Source: Actinomycetota bacterium | GTDB lineage: Bacteria; Actinomycetota; Acidimicrobiia; Acidimicrobiales; Ilumatobacteraceae | Direction of reading: 5' to 3' | DNA: 6,942 nt | Assembly: GCA_009705435.1 (NCBI GenBank) | Contig: WLTJ01000086.1 | Span: 1-6,942, forward strand | Shown: positions 1 through 6,059 of the stretch, piece by piece | Layout of the letters: each line of letters begins with the position of its first letter | Position numbering within the stretch: position 1 is the stretch's first letter | Program-made: the position numbers and the translations under genes | The notes under the pieces: model-generated | Told to the model about the DNA's origin: nothing | The model's input: only the letters and a program-made list of their open reading frames with translations | The model's database searches: none

Positions 1-986
1 ACAATGACGGGTGTGCCGATTTGGGCAAAGTCCCATGTGAAGTCGGCGTCAAGATTGGCTTGGCGTTGACAGCCACCAGATAGACGAGTGCCAAGTTCGG
101 CATCGGTTTGGTACGGCGTGTTATCAGAACGATGAATGGGTAGCGCGTGAAAACCGATGGCACCGATATCAGTTTTCAGCCAACGCACCATTTTGTAGAG
201 GAACGCTTTGCCATTCCAAGCAGTCGACACATCTGAGCGGCTATACACAGCATGAGATCCGGGTGTTTCGTTGTTGTATTTGCTTCCTGACACCAACCAC
301 GAGCGAATCACTACATTGTCTTCGCCCACGGCCCAGATACGTTGACCGGCACGTTCGTATACCAGCCGACGTCCTGATCCTGAATTCGGTGGAAGGGGAG
401 GTGTATCGGGTCCACTTGTGGCCACGGAAGACAGCTCATAGCCCAAAAGATCGACAGCTCCTGGGGCTGGCGGCGGAGTGTGAATCACCAGCGACGCTTC
501 GTCTGGCCACACACCAAGTGAGAGAGCAGTTTCGCGACCAGTCTTACCATCTACATAAAGATCACGATCGGTTTGCAATTTTTCAACAGCGGTTGCGGTG
601 GCATTGTCATACACGCCCGTCGCTGCACTATTGAGAAAGCCAGCGACGATCAGTGCCTCTTGCAAACAAGTGACGCTTGGTCCAGTATCGCCACCAGCAA
701 GCGAGCGCACAGTCAAAACACAGGGTTCATCGCTTGTTGGTTCTTCGCCTGTGATATCGACGGGATCGGTGGCGGGTGCTATTGATGAGTCGGTTCCCGG
801 AACGGTGGTGACAGGTTCAATGTCTACCAATGAACTGTCTACCAATGAACTGCTTGAGGTCGATGTTGAGTCGTTCGGAGATGTGCTCGTATCCGAACCG
901 CCTGAGACCAAGGCCACCACCAAAATGGCCGCAGCAACAATTCCCACGCCAGACATCAGCAGGGTTCGGTTTTCAGTGGGGTTCAT
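1..986 (-). CDS. L,D-transpeptidase (YkuD domain) with peptidoglycan-binding domain, partial at left edge
   Basis: Reading the minus strand from ATG 984-986 gives an open frame of 328 codons that runs off the left edge of the window. Residues 9-29 form one hydrophobic segment (signal peptide or membrane anchor, no lipobox cysteine). A Ser/Thr/Asp-rich linker follows to about residue 88, then a PG_binding_1-like domain at about 91-160 (VTCLQEALIVAGFL, YDNATATAVEKLQ, VDGKTG). The YkuD domain starts near 206 and carries the catalytic signature: His280 in GFHALP and SGGCQR at 303-308 with nucleophile Cys306. By family knowledge, such enzymes make 3-3 crosslinks in peptidoglycan, or attach proteins to it, outside the membrane. 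Only the last strand or so of the domain should be missing. AAGGA lies 11 bases before the ATG, and an in-frame stop farther upstream limits the start. Gln307 sits where Val, Ile or Leu is usual. The family call is firm, the exact substrate is unknown. Confidence 0.9.
   Translation of the reverse strand, partial: MNPTENRTLLMSGVGIVAAAILVVALVSGGSDTSTSPNDSTSTSSSSLVDSSLVDIEPVTTVPGTDSSIAPATDPVDITGEEPTSDEPCVLTVRSLAGGDTGPSVTCLQEALIVAGFLNSAATGVYDNATATAVEKLQTDRDLYVDGKTGRETALSLGVWPDEASLVIHTPPPAPGAVDLLGYELSSVATSGPDTPPLPPNSGSGRRLVYERAGQRIWAVGEDNVVIRSWLVSGSKYNNETPGSHAVYSRSDVSTAWNGKAFLYKMVRWLKTDIGAIGFHALPIHRSDNTPYQTDAELGTRLSGGCQRQANLDADFTWDFAQIGTPVI
823..852. repeat. Two perfect tandem copies of a 15-base unit
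   Basis: The unit TCTACCAATGAACTG occurs at 823-837 and again at 838-852. It lies within the linker region of the L,D-transpeptidase gene and keeps its frame, so the protein contains SSLVD twice (residues 46-55). This looks like a recent in-frame duplication in a disordered linker, where length changes are tolerated. Confidence 0.9.
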
Positions 987-1094
987 CGGTGGGAAGGTCC
1001 TTAGACAAAATGGGGCAACTCCACTTTACTCAGGATGGGGTAGGTGGGGTTGTCATAGTCGTCACTTTTAAGGTTCGTGTGCTAAGAGTGACAT
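987..1094. other. Divergent intergenic region between L,D-transpeptidase and short-chain dehydrogenase genes
   Basis: These 108 bases separate two divergent starts, so both promoters should lie here. No convincing -35/-10 pair was seen. TAAGAG at 1083-1088, 6 bases before the dehydrogenase ATG, is a weak candidate -10 for a near-leaderless transcript. TTGTCA at 1050-1055 resembles a -35 element but has no partner at proper spacing. On the minus strand, TAAGGA about 11 bases before the transpeptidase ATG could serve as ribosome binding site or as -10. The G-rich stretch at 1036-1050 has no clear meaning. Confidence 0.4.
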
Positions 1095-2009
1095 ATGAGC
1101 AAAACCGAGTGGACAACTGCAGATATTCCCGATTTGGAAGGACGAACGGTTGTTATTACGGGCGCAAATTCCGGTTTGGGTCTTGAGTCAACACGCAACC
1201 TAGCGCGGGCGCGAGCCACAGTCATCATGGCCTGCCGTAACGCTGAAAAAGCAAGTCAAGCCGTCGCCGATATTCGAGCATCAGTACCTGACGCTCAGAT
1301 AGTTGTGCAACAACTTGATCTCGCAAGTTTGGCCTCAGTGCGTTCCTTCAGTGAGGCTTTGCTCACAGCCGGAACACCGATCGACATTCTGATGAATAAC
1401 GCCGGTCTGATGGCTCTTGATGAGAGTCGCACCGTGGATGGTTTTGAAACTCAGATTGGGGTCAATCACCTCGGGCATTTTGCTCTGACAGGGCTACTTC
1501 TTCCTCTTGTCGCAGCTGCTCCAAATGGTCGAGTCGTCGCTATCTCAAGTGATGGACATCGCCCTGGAAAAATACATCTTGATGACCTGATGTGTGATCA
1601 ACGCCGGTACAGCCGTTGGGGTGCGTACTTCCAAAGTAAGTTGGCGAACTTATTGTTCACCTCCGAACTTGATCGACGCCTGCGCAAGGCACAGAGTTCC
1701 ACGATCGCCGTTGCGGCACATCCAGGAATGGCAAAAACAGAACTCGGGAAAAACGGAAAATCGGTCACCAATGTGGTGATGCGTCGAGCGACTCCAGTCT
1801 TGATTCGCACTGGTGTTCAAGGCTGCGAATCACAACTTCGTGCGGCAGTTGATCCAGGTGTACGCGCTGGAGAATATTACGGTCCACGTTTTCATGCTTT
1901 CGGGCACCCTGTCTTGGAAACGCCAAGTCGTCGGGCACGTGATGTTGCCGATGCTCAAGGGTTATGGGAACTCAGCGAACGACTCACGAATGTGACGTAC
2001 CAGTTCTAA
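1095..2009 (+). CDS. Short-chain dehydrogenase/reductase, retinol-dehydrogenase-like
   Basis: This 304-residue protein is a classical SDR, a soluble NAD(P)-dependent oxidoreductase acting on alcohols or carbonyls. The Rossmann cofactor motif TGANSGLG is at 22-29 and NNAG at 101-104. The catalytic residues are visible: Asn124 in NHLGH, Ser151/Ser152 in AISSDGH, Tyr178 and Lys182 in YFQSK. HPGMAKTEL at 209-217 follows as in the retinol dehydrogenase/protochlorophyllide reductase-like subgroup, which is longer (about 300 residues) than the 250-residue classical enzymes. The arginine in ACRNAEKA after strand 2 suggests NADPH preference by family analogy. There is no strong ribosome binding site before the ATG. 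It is read towards the catabolic cluster and overlaps the VOC gene by 4 bases at their stops, so it is probably its own transcription unit. The substrate cannot be read from the sequence. Confidence 0.92.
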   Translation: MSKTEWTTADIPDLEGRTVVITGANSGLGLESTRNLARARATVIMACRNAEKASQAVADIRASVPDAQIVVQQLDLASLASVRSFSEALLTAGTPIDILMNNAGLMALDESRTVDGFETQIGVNHLGHFALTGLLLPLVAAAPNGRVVAISSDGHRPGKIHLDDLMCDQRRYSRWGAYFQSKLANLLFTSELDRRLRKAQSSTIAVAAHPGMAKTELGKNGKSVTNVVMRRATPVLIRTGVQGCESQLRAAVDPGVRAGEYYGPRFHAFGHPVLETPSRRARDVADAQGLWELSERLTNVTYQF

Positions 2010-2362
2010 TTCGTGAGGAGATTTAACTCAATGCGATTCCCACTGGGGTCACGCAGAAAAATCTGACGATTGACGCCAGAAATTTCGGGAGCCACTCGAT
2101 ATGAGATTCCTTTTGCATCAAGGTGGCGACGGCACTCCTCAATATTTGTCACTGTGAGAGCAAAATGTTGACTGCGATCAATGACGGCGTCGGATCGCAC
2201 CATGAGATGTAATTCATGTGCTCCGATGCGTAGCCAAGCGCCATCAATGGTGAATCCTGGTCGAGAAAACTCGCTGCAACCCAAACCATCCACATAGAAG
2301 GCAAGCGAATCTTCCAAGGAATGAACATTGAGATTGACGTGGTGTAACCCGAGGATTTCCAT
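2006..2362 (-). CDS. Single-domain VOC (glyoxalase/bleomycin-resistance-like) protein
   Basis: The 118-residue product has the paired beta-alpha-beta-beta-beta pattern of the vicinal oxygen chelate fold. It opens with LGLHHVNLNV and ends with FLRDPSGNRIEL, both typical of glyoxalase/dioxygenase-type proteins. Likely metal ligands are His8, His66 (QHFALTV) and Glu112 (NRIEL), with Glu50 or His52 in HELHLM as a possible fourth. They are intact, so a metal-dependent enzyme is more likely than a pure binding protein. VOC members include lyases, epimerases, extradiol dioxygenases and antibiotic-resistance proteins, and the sequence does not decide between these. ATG 2362 is the first possible start in this frame after an upstream in-frame stop. 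It lies 73 bases after the acyl-CoA dehydrogenase stop on the same strand, so it is probably the last gene of that operon. Confidence 0.85.
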   Translation of the reverse strand: MEILGLHHVNLNVHSLEDSLAFYVDGLGCSEFSRPGFTIDGAWLRIGAHELHLMVRSDAVIDRSQHFALTVTNIEECRRHLDAKGISYRVAPEISGVNRQIFLRDPSGNRIELNLLTN

Positions 2363-2435
2363 GTTGCGAGTCGACTTTCAATTCCTGTGTAGAGGCTCTG
2401 TCAGATGGTACCTGAGCATCTTGGTGTTCATAGTT

Positions 2436-3692
2436 TTATTGACTGCGACGAGCAACCTCGCGATACGGGAGATCGAGCGAGGGATCGGATTCTCGTGCAA
2501 GACCCAAGATTTTTTCTCCGATAATGGATTTTTGTATTTCATCTGTGCCGCCAGCGATTGATTGAGCAGGTGTGCTGACTAGAACTTCAGCAATCGTGGC
2601 ATCGTGCGGATGATCGCCAGTTGTCAGCATGCCGTTGGCGCCGCTGATCAAGGTGTGCACGCGGTGAGCCATCCGTGCAACCTGTGAGGCAGCCAATTTG
2701 CCAAGCGAACCTTCGGGACCAGGCGGGCGTCCAAGTGCCCTGGCGGCTCGGGCTCGAAGTGCTGTCCATTCACTAGTTCTCTGAAACGAAATCAGAGCGG
2801 CGATCTCTTGACGAATCACTAGGTCGTGGGCGACCCCGTGTTGCTGAGCGCGTTCAATGACAAGATCAACTCGACCAGCCCGCTGTGGGTACCAGACATA
2901 CGTTTTGAAGTGTTCTTCGGCTTCGGCTTCGGCCTCGCTCACGGCGCGACTTTGTTTTCCTGCAGATTCCACGAACTTGGGCCGGCGCATCGTGGAGAAT
3001 GTTCGCTCATGAGCCAAAGTCGCCCGAGCTACTCTCCAGCCGTCGTTCAGAGTTCCCACTAGATGATTCGCTGGTATCCGAGCATCAGTCAAAAACACTT
3101 CATTGAACGATGCGTGGCGGTTCATTTGTTTGATCCCACGAACCTCAATGCCAGGTTGATGCATCGGTAAAATGAAATATGAGACTCCGTGATGCTTGGG
3201 TACATCCCATGATGTACGCGCCACCAGCATTCCGTAATCGGCATGGTGGGCACTGGTGTTCCAGACCTTTTGTCCGTTGATCACCCATTCATCTCCGTCC
3301 AACACTGCCGAAGTTGATAGTCCAGCGAGATCGGATCCTGCTCCCGGCTCACTAAAAAGTTGGCACCAAGTTTTCTCACCTGTCAGAGTTGGACGCAAAA
3401 TCAGGTGACGCAGTTCGTCCGAACCATGTTCAACGATCGTTGGTGCCGCCAATGACATTCCGCTTCCAAGAGGCTGACCCACTGCGCCGATTAATCGAAT
3501 TTCGTCAGCGACGACTTGATCTGCCCAGGCGGGGAGGTCTCGCCCAAAGCATTGTCGCGACCATGAGGGAACTGCCCAGCCAGCGTCCACCAACAACTCA
3601 CGCCAAGCTTGGAGTGAAAGGGTCGGATCCCAATTGCTCATCAGCCAATGCCGGATGTCCTTTTCAACTGACTCGCGACTCGGAGTGTTCAC
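2436..3692 (-). CDS. Acyl-CoA dehydrogenase family protein
   Basis: The 418-residue flavoprotein would catalyse alpha,beta-dehydrogenation of an acyl-CoA. From GTG 3692, the helical N-terminal domain covers about 1-105. The FAD/substrate motif QLFSEPGAGSD is at 111-121 and WVINGQKVWNTSA at 136-148 in the beta domain. The C-terminal domain ends with SIAGGTDEIQ at 378-387 and IIGEKILGLARE. At the position of the catalytic Glu of medium-chain enzymes the residue is Gly381, but Glu229 in LAHER aligns with the alternative base used by isovaleryl-CoA and long-chain enzymes, so activity is plausible. A charged EAEAEAEE stretch (253-260) lies in an extended segment before the C-terminal helices. TTG 3698 in the same frame would overlap the TetR stop by 3 bases and is an alternative start. 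Neither start has a clear ribosome binding site, which suggests translational coupling to the TetR gene. Confidence 0.92.
   Translation of the reverse strand: MNTPSRESVEKDIRHWLMSNWDPTLSLQAWRELLVDAGWAVPSWSRQCFGRDLPAWADQVVADEIRLIGAVGQPLGSGMSLAAPTIVEHGSDELRHLILRPTLTGEKTWCQLFSEPGAGSDLAGLSTSAVLDGDEWVINGQKVWNTSAHHADYGMLVARTSWDVPKHHGVSYFILPMHQPGIEVRGIKQMNRHASFNEVFLTDARIPANHLVGTLNDGWRVARATLAHERTFSTMRRPKFVESAGKQSRAVSEAEAEAEEHFKTYVWYPQRAGRVDLVIERAQQHGVAHDLVIRQEIAALISFQRTSEWTALRARAARALGRPPGPEGSLGKLAASQVARMAHRVHTLISGANGMLTTGDHPHDATIAEVLVSTPAQSIAGGTDEIQKSIIGEKILGLARESDPSLDLPYREVARRSQ
2916..2933. repeat. Three perfect tandem copies of hexamer TTCGGC
   Basis: Three TTCGGC units lie inside the acyl-CoA dehydrogenase gene and are read on the minus strand as alternating Ala-Glu (residues 254-259). 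Units of 6 bases keep the frame, so slippage would change only the length of this charged loop. Confidence 0.85.
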
Positions 3693-3694
3693 GA

Positions 3695-4378
3695 TCAAGA
3701 ACCAGTGGGATCATGCAATCCACAGGCGCGGATCCAGATATCAGTGAGAGTGGTTTCGGCTTCATCGTCGTCATAGGTGTCTCCACCGACATTGAGCCAT
3801 TGAGCAAAGCCAGACAACATGGAGACCAAAGCCGCTGCTGTGAGTGTGGGATCGATGGATTGATCGGCCCAGCCACTTGTTTGCCAGCGCTTGATCGAAG
3901 CGCTGACTCGTGAAATATGTTGCTGCCGCGACAGTAGGCGATTCTTTTGTACATCGTGATCGTGAGCAGATGCTTCATCAACGAGTCGATAGAGATCGGC
4001 ATTACGGCGCACAACGGTCAAATAGTTACGATTTGAAATTCGCAGATTGTCAATCGGATTACCACTTCGTTTACGGTCAAAGGAGACGACGTCACGGGCG
4101 ATCTCGCGATCAATGAGACCAGCAAGATGGCGAAAGACGTCGATCTTGGACTCAAAGTAGGTATAGAAACTGCCACGGGCGACATCGGCCTGCGTAATAA
4201 TGTGCTCAATCGTGGTGTGCGTGAAACCATGTTGGTTAAAAGCAATACGCGCCGCCGTCAGGATATTTTGACGCGTGCGCGTGGCTTTGCTTGTTGGCGA
4301 AGTCTCCATGGCTGCGCGCCGCTCTGCTGAAACTCCACTGGCAATGAAACCGCCGCGCGTGGTGATGACTTTACTCAT
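3695..4378 (-). CDS. TetR/AcrR-family transcriptional regulator
   Basis: The 227-residue protein has a clear TetR-type DNA-binding domain. RQNILTAARIAFNQHGF is at 36-52 and the helix-turn-helix TTIEHIITQADVARGSFYTYF is at about 55-75, followed by a helical ligand-binding region with no recognisable specificity. TetR proteins usually repress neighbouring genes until a pathway compound binds. The gene lies in the minus-strand run between the luciferase-like and acyl-CoA dehydrogenase genes, so it is probably autoregulated through the palindrome at 5261-5290. Start ATG 4378 shares its A with the upstream TGA (TGATG), typical of coupled translation. Met24 (ATG 4309) would give a 204-residue protein closer to the usual TetR length and is a real alternative, since residues 1-23 do not belong to the conserved domain. 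Confidence 0.93.
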   Translation of the reverse strand: MSKVITTRGGFIASGVSAERRAAMETSPTSKATRTRQNILTAARIAFNQHGFTHTTIEHIITQADVARGSFYTYFESKIDVFRHLAGLIDREIARDVVSFDRKRSGNPIDNLRISNRNYLTVVRRNADLYRLVDEASAHDHDVQKNRLLSRQQHISRVSASIKRWQTSGWADQSIDPTLTAAALVSMLSGFAQWLNVGGDTYDDDEAETTLTDIWIRACGLHDPTGS

Positions 4379-5247
4379 CAGTCAACCATCATCACGCCGG
4401 CACGACGAAAGAGATCGGCCTGCATTTCCATTGCCCGTAAATAACCATCAATAGTACGTTGCCGAGGTTCGGGTACGAAATGAGTAACACCCACCTCGCG
4501 ATAATGGTCAATCTCGGCAAGGATGAGATCGTTGTCATCATCGAGTGCGTCCCAACGGGTACGCATGGAGATAGGAAAAGAACTTTCAGGTCGTTCAGCA
4601 CGCAGTTTTTTGACGCGCCGTGCAGTTTGCTCGGGCGAGAGAAAGGCTCCGTGCCAGCCGTCTCCTACTGCAATAGCGCGCCGTAACGCCACATCAGCAT
4701 GACCACCGATCCATAGTGGAAGATGGCGCTGTGGCTGCGGTTTGGTCCGCATGGAAACAAAGTGCGCATTATGTACGGGATAGTCGGCCGTGATGTGATC
4801 ATCGGTCCATACCCGTCGCATAATGTCGATGGCTTCATCAGTGCGCTGGCCGCGCTCGGCGAAGGGTACGCCGAGAGCGTTGAACTCTGCTTCTAGCCAA
4901 CCAGCGGCGATGCCGAGGATGACTCGGCCTCCGCTGAGATGATCCAAAGAAGCCACCATCTTGGCGACAATCAACGGATTGCGCATCGGTAAGACCAGCA
5001 CTGTGGTTCCCAGTCCGACACGTTTGGTGTAAGCCGCAACCCAAGTCAGTGCCACAAGAGGTTCGAAGACATAAGCCGATGGGGGATAGTCGGCCCCCGT
5101 GGGTACTGCCACATGATCGCTGACCCAGACATCGCTATATCCGAGTTCCTCGGCAAGCACCGCTGCTTGACGCATCGCCTCACCTGATGCAGCAGGTCCA
5201 GCCTGAGGCAAATGGATCCCGGCAGTCACGGCTATTGAGGCGTTCAT
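4378..5247 (-). CDS. LLM-class (luciferase-like) F420-dependent oxidoreductase, probable
   Basis: From ATG 5247 the product has 289 residues and the TIM-barrel pattern of bacterial luciferase-like enzymes. It shows GIHLPQAGPAAS at 10-21, ELGYSDVWVSDHVAVP at 34-49, RVGLGTTVLVLPMRNPLIVAK at 76-96, LDHLSGGRVILGIAAGWLEAEF at 101-122 and PLWIGGH at 177-183. It most resembles the Rv2161c-type family (TIGR03619), whose members are predicted to use F420 and not FMN; the cofactor is thus inferred. Substrates of this family are mostly unknown. The frame stays open to 5631, but that extension lies antisense to the hydrolase gene and shows no LLM similarity. In-frame ATGs at 5256, 5259 and 5274 also exist. 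ATG 5247 is preferred because a good -10 (TATGAT) lies 7 bases before it and the family core begins right after. It is first in its operon, with its stop overlapping the TetR start by one base. Confidence 0.9.
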   Translation of the reverse strand: MNASIAVTAGIHLPQAGPAASGEAMRQAAVLAEELGYSDVWVSDHVAVPTGADYPPSAYVFEPLVALTWVAAYTKRVGLGTTVLVLPMRNPLIVAKMVASLDHLSGGRVILGIAAGWLEAEFNALGVPFAERGQRTDEAIDIMRRVWTDDHITADYPVHNAHFVSMRTKPQPQRHLPLWIGGHADVALRRAIAVGDGWHGAFLSPEQTARRVKKLRAERPESSFPISMRTRWDALDDDNDLILAEIDHYREVGVTHFVPEPRQRTIDGYLRAMEMQADLFRRAGVMMVD

Positions 5248-5254
5248 AGTAGGC

Positions 5255-5283
5255 ATCATAGTCAGTTTCGACATCAATGTCGA
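5255..5283 (-). promoter_or_regulatory. Predicted minus-strand promoter, giving a leaderless mRNA
   Basis: On the minus strand, TCGACA (5283-5278, five of six matches to TTGACA) is followed after exactly 17 bases by TATGAT (5260-5255, five of six matches to TATAAT). Seven bases later is ATG 5247. The expected transcript start coincides with this codon, so the mRNA would have no leader, a layout common in actinobacteria. The -35 lies inside the palindrome at 5261-5290, so a bound repressor would block it. Confidence 0.6.
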
Positions 5284-5290
5284 AACTGAC
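5261..5290. promoter_or_regulatory. 30-base palindrome, predicted shared operator of the divergent operons
   Basis: Arm GTCAGTTTCGACAT (5261-5274) is matched perfectly by its inverse complement at 5277-5290 with only CA between them. This is a 14-base perfect inverted repeat centred in the gap between the divergent luciferase-like and hydrolase genes. Length, symmetry and position fit a TetR-family operator, and the encoded TetR protein is the first candidate binder. The near-zero spacer makes an RNA hairpin function less likely, and no T-tract follows on either strand. No second perfect copy was seen in the window. Confidence 0.75.
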
Positions 5291-5297
5291 CTACAAA
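5268..5297 (+). promoter_or_regulatory. Predicted plus-strand promoter of the hydrolase operon
   Basis: By symmetry of the palindrome, TCGACA also occurs on the plus strand at 5268-5273. After 18 bases comes TACAAA (5292-5297, four of six matches to TATAAT), which would start transcription near 5304 and leave a leader of about 12 bases before GTG 5316. An alternative -10, TAGGGT at 5303-5308, lies exactly 7 bases before that GTG and would give a leaderless mRNA. The choice is open, and this promoter is weaker than its minus-strand counterpart. Confidence 0.35.
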
Positions 5298-5315
5298 AGC
5301 AGTAGGGTTCGAGAT

Positions 5316-6053
5316 GTGATTGAACGACATCTTGTGATCGAAACACCAGAAGGCTCAATGGGGACGTATGTGGTCCATCCACAAGGGGTCGGACCATTTC
5401 CTGTGGTTCTCTTTTTGATGGATGCCCCCGGCAAGCGTCCTCTCTTGCATGAGATGGCCAAGCGCATCGCCGAGCGCGGTTATTACGTGATGCTGCCCAA
5501 TTTGTATTACCGCACGACACCGTCATTTGAACTTGACTTTTCCAGCAAAGAATCTTTTCAACGAATGGTGGAGTTGATGGGTGGCACAGGCAACCGAATG
5601 ATCGCCCGCGATGCGTCTGAACTTTTTGCATATGCAGAAAAAGATTCAGTAGCCAATGCTCAGATTGCTGGTTGCGTGGGTTACTGCATGTCAGGTCCGT
5701 TTGCTTTGTATGTGGCCGCTGAACATCAAGATCGTGTGCGCGCCGCCGCCTCGTTCTATGGCGTGCGACTCATCACCGATTCATCCGACTCGCCGCATGC
5801 ACAACTCGCCAATATCACTGGCGAAATTTATGTGGGTTGCGCTGAGCACGATGATTATGTGCCTTTGACTATGGTTGACGATTTTGAGACCGCAATGGTG
5901 GACTCCGGAGTGCGTGGAAAACTGGAGCGCTACTGGGGAAATCATCATGGTTTCGCCTTCAACGATCGTCCCGCTTATGACGCAGTCGCCGATCAACGGC
6001 ACTGGGAAGTGTTGCTAGATCTTTTTGCCCGCAATCTTGGTTCGAGCGTCTGA
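5316..6053 (+). CDS. Dienelactone hydrolase family protein
   Basis: This alpha/beta-hydrolase of 245 residues (from GTG 5316) has the Cys-Asp-His triad of dienelactone hydrolases. Counted from that start, Cys124 is in the elbow GYCMSG, Asp179 in AEHDDYVP and His211 in HHGFAF. The family hydrolyses lactones, esters or thioesters in the cytoplasm, as in the last steps of chloroaromatic breakdown. Here MDAPG replaces the HEIFG-like motif, so the active-site Glu known from the Pseudomonas enzyme is Asp36, pointing to a different substrate. ATG 5277 would add 13 residues (258 in all), but that codon and its first residues MSKLT are part of the palindrome, and family similarity begins at VIERHLVIETPEG. 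GTG 5316 is therefore preferred; AGGG lies 8 bases before it. Six bases separate its stop from the next gene. Confidence 0.9.
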   Translation: MIERHLVIETPEGSMGTYVVHPQGVGPFPVVLFLMDAPGKRPLLHEMAKRIAERGYYVMLPNLYYRTTPSFELDFSSKESFQRMVELMGGTGNRMIARDASELFAYAEKDSVANAQIAGCVGYCMSGPFALYVAAEHQDRVRAAASFYGVRLITDSSDSPHAQLANITGEIYVGCAEHDDYVPLTMVDDFETAMVDSGVRGKLERYWGNHHGFAFNDRPAYDAVADQRHWEVLLDLFARNLGSSV

Positions 6054-6059
6054 AAAATC

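Noticed and set aside
528..540. CAGTTTCG followed by CGACC, resembling half of the 5261-5290 palindrome
   Set aside because: It has an insertion relative to the arm, no inverted partner, and lies inside a coding region; probably chance.
263..1071. Several plus-strand open frames of 70-157 codons
   Set aside because: They oppose the minus-strand L,D-transpeptidase, whose domains and catalytic motif are clear; their products are Cys/His-rich or low-complexity and have no recognisable motif.
2403..2421. Possible hairpin between the acyl-CoA dehydrogenase and VOC genes (arms AGATG/CATCT)
   Set aside because: Arms of only 5 bases with a 9-base loop and no T-tract; too weak for a terminator.
3389..3913. 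Plus-strand open frame of 174 codons
   Set aside because: It is antisense to the acyl-CoA dehydrogenase and TetR genes, both with strong family motifs, and has no recognisable domain.
5248..5631. Open reading frame extending the minus-strand LLM oxidoreductase by 128 codons
   Set aside because: It is antisense to the well-supported hydrolase gene, shows no LLM similarity, and a good promoter lies downstream of it.
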